NCBI RefSeq assembly: GCF_019285515.1
Contig: NZ_CP079095.1
Coordinates: 806,001-870,000 of the forward strand
DNA length: 64,000 bases
Direction: 5' to 3'
From: Methylococcus sp. Mc7
GTDB lineage: Bacteria; Pseudomonadota; Gammaproteobacteria; Methylococcales; Methylococcaceae
Position 1 is the stretch's first letter; each line of letters begins with the position of its first letter. Made by a program: the position numbers and the translations under genes. Positions 22,358 through 29,421 of the stretch are shown piece by piece. Under the pieces are notes generated by a model. That model was not told the origin of the DNA and did no database searches. It saw only the letters and a list, made by a program, of their open reading frames with translations.

Positions 22358-22950
22358 ACCAGGAACTGCATAGGACTGGCCCGCAACCAGTAGATCGTTC
22401 CATCAATAGCGTTACAAAAAGCTGAACGTCGTTCCGGCAAAGGATGCAGGAATCCAGGGCCAAGGAGGGCGACGTCGGTTCAGATCCCTGTACCCGGATT
22501 CCGCCAATACATGGCGAAATGACGAGGCTGTATTTCAACGTCGGGCGTCACCCATTTGTAAATATCTTTCGGAACATTCTACTAGGCCCCGGGCGGCCAC
22601 GATGACAAGCTAAGGAATGCCCCCGCCTCACTCGTGTGGATCTTCCCGGCCTGAGCGCCATCAAGAAGCCTTCGGTCGTGGTTTGACCTGGGGTCGATGG
22701 AAGGGGCGTCCTTCCCCTCGATCGCCAAGAACCCCCCCGTGACTCCCCTTGGAGCCATTCCCGGCAAACGGGTCTTCGGCCGAGCAAAGACATTGCGCCA
22801 GAAACGAACTTTGACATCCGAAAGCCAGTTCGCGTGCGGCTACCCGATTCACATCGTCGCCGCTGTTGCGACTCGTCGCTGAAACTCTTGCCCATCCCAA
22901 TCACCACCGCTCGGAAAGCATAGAAATGTTGAGGACGACCACCAGCGGCA
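22358..22950. other. Gene-free stretch with repeat debris
   Basis: I see no convincing gene in these 593 bases. Short ORFs on either strand have no recognisable protein features. The stretch holds a palindrome-rich part near 22430-22510 (GGAATCCAGGG facing CCCGGATTCC) and the dispersed repeat described at 22690-22934. Confidence 0.6.
22690..22934. repeat. Dispersed two-module repeat, copy B
   Basis: Module 1 (22690-22770) is the reverse complement of the segment at 32447-32525: both contain TTGCCGGGAAT and GCGATCGAGGGGAAGGA. Module 2 (about 22836-22934) matches 32627-32731 in the same orientation: both run from ACCCGATTC through GCGACTC and CACCG to AGAAATGTTG. So one module is inverted between the two copies. 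Confidence 0.75.
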
Positions 22951-23622
22951 TCAGGGCAGCGTCCGCACGCCGCTGGGCGAACCAAGCAGTACCACATCCG
23001 CCGGACGCAGGGCGAACACGCCGTTGCAGACCACGCCGGGAATGTCGTTGATCCGGTGTTCCAGCTCGACCGGATCGGTGATGCTGAGGTTGTGCACGTC
23101 GAGGATCACGTTGCCGTTGTCGGTGACGCAATTTTCCCGCCACACCGGCGTGCCCCCCAGTTCCACCAGCCGGCGGGCGACGAGGCTGCGCGCCATCGGA
23201 ATCACTTCGACCGGCAGCGGGAACTTGCCCAGCACGTCGACATACTTGGTCTCGTCGACGATGCAGACGAACTTGAGGCTGGCCTCCGCCACGATCTTCT
23301 CGCGGGTCAGGGCCGCGCCGCCGCCCTTGATCATCTGCTTGGCCGCGTTGACTTCGTCGGCGCCGTCCACGTACACGTCCAGGGTGCCGGCGGCGTTGAG
23401 GTCGAGCACCGGGATGCCGATCTTCTTCAGGCGCTCGGAGCTGGCCTGGGAGCTGGACACCGCGCCTTCGATCCCGCCTTTGAGATCGGCCAGTAAATCA
23501 ATAAAATGGTTCACGGTCGAGCCGGTCCCCACCCCCAGGATGGTGACGTCCTTGACATAATCCAATGCCGCTTCGGCGACTTTCCGTTTGAGTTCGTCTT
23601 GAGTCATTGCCTTTTCTGCCAT
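22951..23622 (-). CDS. rpiA: Ribose-5-phosphate isomerase A
   Basis: Interconverts ribose-5- and ribulose-5-phosphate in the pentose phosphate pathway; 223 residues. Motifs: [16 protein letters not shown] (phosphate loop), VDGADEVN with catalytic Asp residues, and [14 protein letters not shown]. The start ATG at 23622 gives [12 protein letters not shown]; an internal ATG at 23607 is possible. It is divergent from ilvA. Confidence 0.96.
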   Translation of the reverse strand: MAEKAMTQDELKRKVAEAALDYVKDVTILGVGTGSTVNHFIDLLADLKGGIEGAVSSSQASSERLKKIGIPVLDLNAAGTLDVYVDGADEVNAAKQMIKGGGAALTREKIVAEASLKFVCIVDETKYVDVLGKFPLPVEVIPMARSLVARRLVELGGTPVWRENCVTDNGNVILDVHNLSITDPVELEHRINDIPGVVCNGVFALRPADVVLLGSPSGVRTLP

Positions 23623-23697
23623 CGTGTGTAATCAAACCGGTGGCGGATGATACTGGGAAAACCGCCCCGCTGCCATGATGGCCCCCCGCCCCGAACC

Positions 23698-25227
23698 ATG
23701 CTGCAGAAATACATAGAGAAGATACTGCGCGCCCGCGTCTACGACGTGGCCCAGGAAACCCCGCTGGACCCGGCGCCCGGCCTGTCGCGGCGGCTGGACA
23801 ACACGGTGCTGATCAAGCGCGAGGACCTGCAGCCGGTGTTCTCGTTCAAGCTGCGCGGCGCCTACAACAAGATCGCCTCGCTCAGCCCCGAGGCGCGCGC
23901 GGCGGGTGTCATCGCGGCTTCCGCCGGCAACCACGCCCAGGGCGTCGCACTGGCGGCGCAGCGGTTGGGCATCCGGGCCGTGATCGTGATGCCCTGCACC
24001 ACCCCGCAGATCAAGGTCGACGCCGTGCGCAACCGCGGCGGCGAAACCGTACTGCACGGCGACGCCTACGACGAGGCCTACGAACACGCGCTGGAACTGG
24101 CCCGCGAACAAGGGCTGAGCTTCGTCCACCCTTACGACGATCCGGAAGTCATCGCCGGGCAAGGCACCATCGGCATGGAAATCCTGCGCCAGCGCCAGGA
24201 CGCGATCCACGCCATCTTCGTGCCGGTAGGCGGCGGCGGCCTGATCGCCGGCATCGCCGCCTACGTCAAGTTCGTGCGCCCGGACATCCACATCATCGGA
24301 GTGGAACCGGAAGACGCCGACTGCCTGCACCGGGCGCTGAAAGCCAAACGGCGGGTGATCCTGAAGCAGGTGGGTCTGTTTGCCGATGGCGTCGCGGTGA
24401 AGCAGGTGGGCAAGGAACCTTTCCACATCGCCCACCAGTGGGTGGACGATGTGGTCACCGTCGACACGGACGAAATCTGCGCCGCCATCAAGGACATCTT
24501 CGACGACACCCGCTCCATCGCCGAGCCGGCGGGCGCGCTGGGCATCGCAGGGCTCAAGAAATACGTAGCCGAAACCGGCATCAAAAACGAATGCCTGGTG
24601 GCGATCGAAAGCGGGGCCAACATCAACTTCGACCGGCTGCGCCACGTCGCCGAGCGCGCCGAGATCGGCGAGAAACGCGAACTGCTGCTGGCGGTGACGA
24701 TCCCCGAGCGGCCCGGCAGCTTCCTCGAATTCTGCCGGGTGCTGGGCCGCCGCAACATCACCGAATTCAACTACCGCTTCTTCGACGAAAAGGCCGCCCA
24801 GGTCTTCGTCGGCCTCCCCGTGGCGAGCGGTTCGATCGACCGCGAAGGCCTGGTCCGCGAATTCGAGCGCCAGGGCTTCGGCGTGCTCGACCTGACCGGC
24901 AACGAACTCGCCATCGAACACATCCGCTACATGGTCGGCGGCCACGCGCCGAAACTGCTGGACGAACAGGTCTACAGCTTCGAATTCCCCGAACGCCCCG
25001 GCGCGCTGCTGCGCTTCCTGTCCATCATGGGCGGCCGCTGGAACATCAGCCTGTTCCATTACCGCAACCACGGCGCGGCCTTCGGCCGGGTGCTGATGGG
25101 CATCCAGGTACCGAAACCCGAACGCAAAGCCTTCCGGGAATTCCTTGAAGCCATCGGCTACGCCTTCAAGGAGGAAACTCAAAATCCCGCCTACCGGCTG
25201 TTCGCGGGGGGTAGCGAGCGGGGGTGA
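23698..25227 (+). CDS. ilvA: Threonine ammonia-lyase (biosynthetic threonine dehydratase)
   Basis: PLP enzyme giving 2-oxobutyrate for isoleucine, 509 residues. The PLP lysine is in FSFKLRGAYNKIA and the phosphate-binding loop is PVGGGGLIAGIA; ASAGNHAQGVA is also present. Two ACT-like regulatory regions follow (ERPGSFLEFCRVLG and ERPGALLRFLSIMGG), as in the isoleucine-inhibited biosynthetic type. I chose the ATG at 23698 (MLQKYIEKIL); the upstream part of the frame lacks homology-like features. Confidence 0.97.
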   Translation: MLQKYIEKILRARVYDVAQETPLDPAPGLSRRLDNTVLIKREDLQPVFSFKLRGAYNKIASLSPEARAAGVIAASAGNHAQGVALAAQRLGIRAVIVMPCTTPQIKVDAVRNRGGETVLHGDAYDEAYEHALELAREQGLSFVHPYDDPEVIAGQGTIGMEILRQRQDAIHAIFVPVGGGGLIAGIAAYVKFVRPDIHIIGVEPEDADCLHRALKAKRRVILKQVGLFADGVAVKQVGKEPFHIAHQWVDDVVTVDTDEICAAIKDIFDDTRSIAEPAGALGIAGLKKYVAETGIKNECLVAIESGANINFDRLRHVAERAEIGEKRELLLAVTIPERPGSFLEFCRVLGRRNITEFNYRFFDEKAAQVFVGLPVASGSIDREGLVREFERQGFGVLDLTGNELAIEHIRYMVGGHAPKLLDEQVYSFEFPERPGALLRFLSIMGGRWNISLFHYRNHGAAFGRVLMGIQVPKPERKAFREFLEAIGYAFKEETQNPAYRLFAGGSERG

Positions 25228-25248
25228 TGATCCTGCGTCAAAATGTCG

Positions 25249-25272
25249 TCCGATTACGCTACGCTAATCGGA
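25249..25272. repeat. REP-like palindrome left of the PIN toxin module
   Basis: An imperfect palindrome with TCCGATTA and TAATCGGA arms. A copy matching at 21 of 24 bases lies at 25994-26017, so the two flank the toxin-antitoxin pair as direct copies. Confidence 0.8.
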
Positions 25273-25300
25273 TCTACACAGGCTGAGACAGGTTTTCATC

Positions 25301-25549
25301 ATGACGACGATTCAAATCGAGCTGCCGGACGCGACCGTCAAAGCGGCCCAGGCCGAGGGGCTTTTGACTTCGCAAACTCTGACGCGGCTGTTGTCCGAAG
25401 AACTGTGCCGGCGCCAAGCGGCGGCCCGTCTGTTAAAGATTGCCGACCGGCTGGCCGAGGCCGGTGTCGCGCCGATGTCGATGGACGAGATCGATGCCGA
25501 AGTGAAGGCGGCACGCGCGGAGCGCCAGCGGCGTGCGGCTGGTCATTGA
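25301..25549 (+). CDS. Antitoxin of a PIN-domain toxin-antitoxin pair
   Basis: 82 residues. The N-terminus MTTIQIELPDATVKAAQAEG is a short strand-helix start like ribbon-helix-helix/AbrB-like antitoxins, followed by a charged helical C-terminus (MDEIDAEVKAARAERQRRA) expected to bind the toxin. It overlaps the PIN gene by 17 bases, the usual arrangement for such pairs. The antitoxin call relies on this context. Confidence 0.75.
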   Translation: MTTIQIELPDATVKAAQAEGLLTSQTLTRLLSEELCRRQAAARLLKIADRLAEAGVAPMSMDEIDAEVKAARAERQRRAAGH

Positions 25550-25952
25550 TACCCATGTGATGATTTCGGGACTGCTGTGGCATGGCGCACCGCACAGGTT
25601 GATCGAACAAACCCACAGCGGCGCCGTCAGCGTGGTAAGCAGCCCGGCTTTGCTCGAAGAATTGGCCGAGGTGCTGGCGCGGGAAAAGTTCGCCGACATC
25701 CTCGCCCGTTCCGGATACACCGCCGCCCGGTTGCTTGAAGACCTCCAGCGCATGGTCCATCTCGTCACACCGCCGCCATTACCCGCACCGATCTGCCGCG
25801 CCCCCCACGACGATACCGTGCTAGCCGTAGCCTTCGCCGCCCAAGCCGACTTGATCGTCTCGGGGGATGATGATTTGCTGGCACTGCCATCATTCCAGGG
25901 AATACCGATCGTCGGTTCGGCCGAAGCGCTCAGCTTTTGCTCAAAAAGGTGA
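25533..25952 (+). CDS. PIN-domain ribonuclease toxin
   Basis: 139 residues of the PIN family (VapC-like putative toxins). Acidic active-site residues are at the usual places: Asp in VIDTHVMISGLLW, Glu in LLEELAEVLAR and Asp in APHDDTVLAVAFAAQADLIVSGDDDLLAL. The start is a GTG at 25533 inside the antitoxin gene. Family members cut RNA, often tRNA; the target here is unknown. Confidence 0.85.
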   Translation: MRLVIDTHVMISGLLWHGAPHRLIEQTHSGAVSVVSSPALLEELAEVLAREKFADILARSGYTAARLLEDLQRMVHLVTPPPLPAPICRAPHDDTVLAVAFAAQADLIVSGDDDLLALPSFQGIPIVGSAEALSFCSKR

Positions 25953-25993
25953 CGCGTTCCGGCAACGGTACCGGCACCAGCAGGGCTATCTCA

Positions 25994-26017
25994 TCCGATT
26001 ACGCCGCGCAAATCGGA
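25994..26017. repeat. REP-like palindrome right of the PIN toxin module
   Basis: Second copy of the palindrome at 25249-25272 (21 of 24 bases identical, same orientation), 41 bases after the toxin stop. Confidence 0.8.
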
Positions 26018-26034
26018 CGCCGGCCGATGGACGG

Positions 26035-26772
26035 TCAGGTGGAGGTTAGCCGTCCGGAGGCATACCCGCAACCACACGCGCCACAAGAACAAATAATCCA
26101 TCCACAGACAAGACATTCCTTGTAAAGGTCGTTGCTCAGGACTGTCTTGCACGAGTAGCAGTGCGTGACTCGTAGGCGCTTGCTCGTTGGCTGAGTGCCC
26201 AAATACGGTTTCCCGTGCTTACGCAGAAATTCCCGGTGGTTTTCTTCAATCATCAAGTGATACTTTTCTGTGAGATCAGATATCTCCGCCTCTGCAGATA
26301 CATCCGGGAAAACAAAGTTTGCGGCAAATGCATTGGCCGATTCGAACTCCCTCGTGCGCTCATTAAGAATTCGGTTGTGCTCCTCCAGCATGTAATTGGC
26401 GAAATATAGGGTGTTGCACTTAGGATATACCTTTGGCTCTATCTGAGGAAACGGTTCCACCGCTATAATTTTGAAAACCCCATATTGTGAAATGTAGTAC
26501 TTGCTCACCTGAAAACTTCCAGACACACCTTCCAGTCTCGCATCAAGCGGCTCTAATTCGATTGGATTCGATCCTGGCTCGGAAAATTTCTTGATTTTCA
26601 CAATCAGGTCTGGAGTGAATGCTGATCGACGGAGGCGATATAGCGAACGAAGGTGCCCAACAAGCACCGATAGTGCTTGCACATTCTTTTCATCCACTTT
26701 CGCTGATGCCAGTTTCTCCAATGCCGCGACATAGGTTTTGCATCGACGTAAGATGTATTCGTCGAGTGTCAT
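26035..26772 (-). CDS. Hypothetical protein with Cys-rich C-terminal zinc-binding region
   Basis: 245 residues; I do not recognise the family. It has a helical N-terminus (LDEYILRRCKTYVAALEKL), a middle part with mixed strands (SKYYISQYGVFKIIAVEPFP), a charged helical stretch, and a C-terminal cluster of nine cysteines: CYSCKTVLSNDLYKECLVCG, then CSCGACGCGY. This looks like a zinc ribbon plus an extra Cys-Gly knuckle. No signal peptide or membrane segment. The gene is markedly more AT-rich than its neighbours and sits between toxin-antitoxin modules, which suggests horizontal transfer and possibly a defence or mobile-element role, but no function can be assigned. Confidence 0.7.
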   Translation of the reverse strand: MTLDEYILRRCKTYVAALEKLASAKVDEKNVQALSVLVGHLRSLYRLRRSAFTPDLIVKIKKFSEPGSNPIELEPLDARLEGVSGSFQVSKYYISQYGVFKIIAVEPFPQIEPKVYPKCNTLYFANYMLEEHNRILNERTREFESANAFAANFVFPDVSAEAEISDLTEKYHLMIEENHREFLRKHGKPYLGTQPTSKRLRVTHCYSCKTVLSNDLYKECLVCGWIICSCGACGCGYASGRLTST

Positions 26773-26948
26773 ACGGGAAGGTAAACTAGGGTATGTTAAG
26801 GCAAAAGCTCAAGTATATCTGATTATAGCGCATCGTAATCTGACGAATGTCATTCACCGCCACCCACCGTGACACCTACATCGCCACACCAGTCCGCCGG
26901 GTAAATCCTTTTCACGCGGTCTTGCAAAATCTACCCGGCCAGGCGAAA

Positions 26949-27227
26949 TCAACGCTTGAGATCGCGATAGAAATTCTCGTGAGGGCCCACCGCTTCGAGG
27001 TAGACCAGACTCAGGCCGTCGTCGCGTGTGTAGCCAAGCAGGCAGAGCTGCCCTTGGCTTCGGAATTTATAGACCCACAACCGGGCCAGGTCGCCTTTCT
27101 TCTTCTCGCCGGCGTCCGGATCATTGGCGATCACCTCGACGGCCGCGTCGGTATCGGCCGCTACGGAATCGGGCAGTTTCTTGTAAACGCGGGCGAAACG
27201 GCGGGTCTGCAACACCTGCCATTTCAT
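26949..27227 (-). CDS. RelE/ParE-family toxin
   Basis: 92 residues with the RelE fold pattern: QTRRFARVYKKLPDSV at the start, then LARLWVYKFRSQGQLCLLGYTRDDGLSLVYLEAVGPHENFYRDL, ending in the typical His-x-x-Phe-Tyr strand. It follows its presumed antitoxin with a four-base overlap. RelE proteins cut mRNA at the ribosome and ParE proteins act on gyrase; the HENFYRDL end is RelE-like. Confidence 0.85.
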   Translation of the reverse strand: MKWQVLQTRRFARVYKKLPDSVAADTDAAVEVIANDPDAGEKKKGDLARLWVYKFRSQGQLCLLGYTRDDGLSLVYLEAVGPHENFYRDLKR

Positions 27228-27448
27228 TGACGGCTGCGGGGAACGAAAGGCATGGCTTGCTCATGCGGCTCTTTCAGCGCCATCAGGCTCTCCGCGATGA
27301 AAGAGGCGGGCAAATCCGGGTTGTCCAGCGCGGCGCGCCCGACCTTGGCCCAGAACTCGATCTGCCCCTGGACGGTACGGAACTCGGCCTTGGCTGCCGC
27401 GCGGGCTGCTTCGACCAGGCTTTCATCGATACGGACGGAGACACTCAT
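27224..27448 (-). CDS. ParD-like antitoxin
   Basis: 74 residues. MSVSVRIDESLVEAARAAAKAEFRTVQGQIEFWAKVGRAA is a ribbon-helix-helix-like DNA-binding start as in ParD-like antitoxins, followed by an acidic-to-Pro-rich tail. The ATG at 27448 was chosen because the longer open frame lacks protein-like features. It is first in the pair and overlaps the toxin gene by four bases. Confidence 0.82.
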   Translation of the reverse strand: MSVSVRIDESLVEAARAAAKAEFRTVQGQIEFWAKVGRAALDNPDLPASFIAESLMALKEPHEQAMPFVPRSRQ

Positions 27449-27537
27449 TACGCAATCCTCATGCAATTGCCCACAATTGTAGGCATGGCCGCCAAGCCGG
27501 GCAAGGCGAGTGGAGCCCGCCGCCTGCCCTGTAGAGA

Positions 27538-27996
27538 TCACTCCAGGGACAGAATGAAGCTCCACTGATCCGGGCTGACCGGCATCACCGACAGCCGGTT
27601 GGCCTTACGCACCAGGGCCAGCCCTTCCAGTTCCGGCCGGTCCCTCAATTCGCTCAGGGCGATGGTGCGGCGGAGCTTGCGCACGAAACGGACGTCCACC
27701 ATGAACCAGCGCGGAGCCTCCGGTTTACTGGCCGGATCGTAGTGCTTGTTGTCGGGGTCGAAGGCCGTGAAATCCGGATAGGCTTCCCGCGCGATTTCGG
27801 CGATGCCGACCACGCCCGGCACGTCGCAGTTCGAGTGGTAGAACAGCACGCCGTCCCCTTCTTTCATTTCGTCCCGCATCATGTTGCGGGCCTGGTAGTT
27901 GCGGACCCCGTCCCAGGGTTCGGTCTGGCCCGGACGTGCCGCCAGATCGTCGATCCCGAACTCGCCGGGCTCGGTTTTCATCAACCAGTAATGCAT
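27538..27996 (-). CDS. EVE-domain protein
   Basis: 152 residues, one complete EVE domain (thymocyte nuclear protein 1 type). Motifs: MHYWLMKTEPGEFGIDDL, WDGVRNYQARNMMRDEMKEGDGVLFYHSN, GVVGIAEI and YDPASKPEAPRWFMVDVRF. EVE domains belong to the PUA-like fold and are thought to bind modified bases in nucleic acids; single-domain bacterial versions are common and their role is unsettled. It lies among toxin-antitoxin modules but carries its own start and typical GC content. Confidence 0.9.
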   Translation of the reverse strand: MHYWLMKTEPGEFGIDDLAARPGQTEPWDGVRNYQARNMMRDEMKEGDGVLFYHSNCDVPGVVGIAEIAREAYPDFTAFDPDNKHYDPASKPEAPRWFMVDVRFVRKLRRTIALSELRDRPELEGLALVRKANRLSVMPVSPDQWSFILSLE

Positions 27997-28503
27997 ATCA
28001 ACTCCTTATCCCGCCCTGTAATATTTACGAGGGATTGTTCAGTCAGTCCGTGGAAGTCTGCCGTCGTCCCGCCGGTAAAGCCGACTACCCATCCCAGCTC
28101 TGCACCCCGGGCAAGAACCAGCGGTGAAAAACCGGCCGAACGTACCGCGGTCACGTTTACCGGAGTCGAGTAGAGCATGGCAGCTGCTTCACGGCAGGTC
28201 GATTGTACCGTTACCGCTATCCTGCGCTCCCTGCGGCGCCACCATCCATGCATGCCTCAAGGGCAGCTCGGCTTTCAGATCTTCGTCAGCCGTTCGTACT
28301 GCTCGAACAACTGCTCCAGCAATTCCTTCCGCGTCCGCTGCCGCAGGAAGTCGCGTCGTCGCTATGCGCGAAAGCTGAAGGCGGCGTAAGGATGTAAACC
28401 GAGCCACCGGCCATGCCGTCTGCGATCATCGGTCGCCGCCGGACGGCAACGAACGTATGATCGTAGCCAGGGGATTCAATTGCGTTCAAGTAATGAGGTA
28501 GAA
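27997..28503. other. Gene-poor stretch with possible coding remnants
   Basis: No intact gene is convincing here. On the minus strand two fragments look coding: one near 28380-28490 reading NAIESPGYDHTFVAVRRR then ADGMAGGSVYILTPP, and one near 28276-28360 reading RDFLRQRTRKELLEQLF and ending in a stop, in a different frame. They may be pieces of one decayed gene of unknown family. A further minus-strand frame (27981-28253) is not recognisable. Confidence 0.4.
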
Positions 28504-28752
28504 ATGAACACCGTGACCATAGAGTTGCCCATCGACGGCCTGCCCTCGCCCGCCGAGCTGCCAAACAACTTTTCCGACGAGGCCCGCTATCTGCTGGCGT
28601 TGAAGCTCTTCGAGCAGGGACGGATTTCGTCCGGCAAGGCCGGACGGCTTGCCGGCATGGGGCGCGTCGAATTCCTTCTGGCCGCCGGCCGTGACGGCGT
28701 GCCGGTCGTCGAGCTGACCGAGGAAGAGATGGCCGAGGAGTTCGCCTCGTGA
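28504..28752 (+). CDS. UPF0175-family antitoxin
   Basis: 82 residues. The C-terminal half has the UPF0175 pattern: EARYLLALKLFEQGRISSGKAGRLAGMGRVEFLLAAGRDGVPV, a helix-turn-helix-like unit, followed by an acidic end EEEMAEEF. Such proteins pair with DUF3368 PIN-type toxins. The start is the ATG at 28504. It overlaps the downstream (broken) toxin by four bases. Confidence 0.85.
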   Translation: MNTVTIELPIDGLPSPAELPNNFSDEARYLLALKLFEQGRISSGKAGRLAGMGRVEFLLAAGRDGVPVVELTEEEMAEEFAS

Positions 28753-29262
28753 TGCTCGACCGCGCGGTCGTCAATTCTGGGCCCTTGGTCGCGCTATCGC
28801 TGGTGGGACGGCTCGATCTGCTTACCGCGTTGTTCAAGGAAATCTGGATACCCGAAGCAGTATATCGCGAGGTGGCCATTGCCGGCCTTGGGCGCCCCGG
28901 CGCGGTGGCTCTGACCGACGCGACCTGGACCGACCGTGTGTACCCTGCTCCCGAACCCGACCCGCTACTGGTCGCCGAACTCGATCTTGGTGAAGCCGCG
29001 GTCATCTAGCTTGGCGCGTGCGTGCGCTCCATGCATGGCGATCATCGACGAAAAACGCGGACGGCGCATCGCCCGTCAGGTCTATGGCTTGCCAGTGAAA
29101 GGCACCGCCGGCTTGCTGGTTGAAGCCAAGCGGCGCGGTCAACTGAACGATCTGCGTGCGACCCTGCTGGATTTGAAGCATGCCGGCTACTACCTCTCGG
29201 ATGCTGTCATCGAGGGGGCTTGCAAAGCAGCCGAGTCGGACTGCGATAGCTCCACAAATTAG
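28749..29262 (+). pseudogene. DUF3368 PIN-like toxin, frameshifted
   Basis: The first frame encodes MMLDRAVVNSGPLVALSLVGRLDLLTALF through AELDLGEAAVI and then meets TAG at 29007. The rest, SLARACAPCMAIIDEKRGRRIARQVYGLPVKGTAGLLVEAKRRG to the stop at 29262, is in the next frame. Removing one base near 29007 would restore a full DUF3368 protein of about 170 residues, with the active-site Asp in the second half (IIDEKRGR). The antitoxin upstream is intact. Confidence 0.85.
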
Positions 29263-29421
29263 ACTCTGTCGGTTCCGGGCGACCCCTCGTTTGCCGCTCT
29301 CGATCACCGGGCTCAGGGAGCGTAGGGCGAGGCGACTATCTCTCATGGCCCGCAAGGGCGTAAAGTCTGATCCCGTAAACGGCGCATTGAAAGAACATGA
29401 CTGGCCGATGGGAGTAGCGCG

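Noticed and set aside
22548-22997. 149-residue minus-strand frame before rpiA
   Set aside because: It lies over the dispersed repeat and its translation has no recognisable fold or conserved pattern.
26847-27230. 127-residue + strand frame opposite the RelE-like toxin
   Set aside because: Antisense to a recognised RelE-fold protein and without features of its own.
28286-29005. 239-residue minus-strand frame over the UPF0175/DUF3368 pair
   Set aside because: It is mostly antisense to two recognised genes. Only its distal 100 bases look possibly coding and are reported as a remnant.
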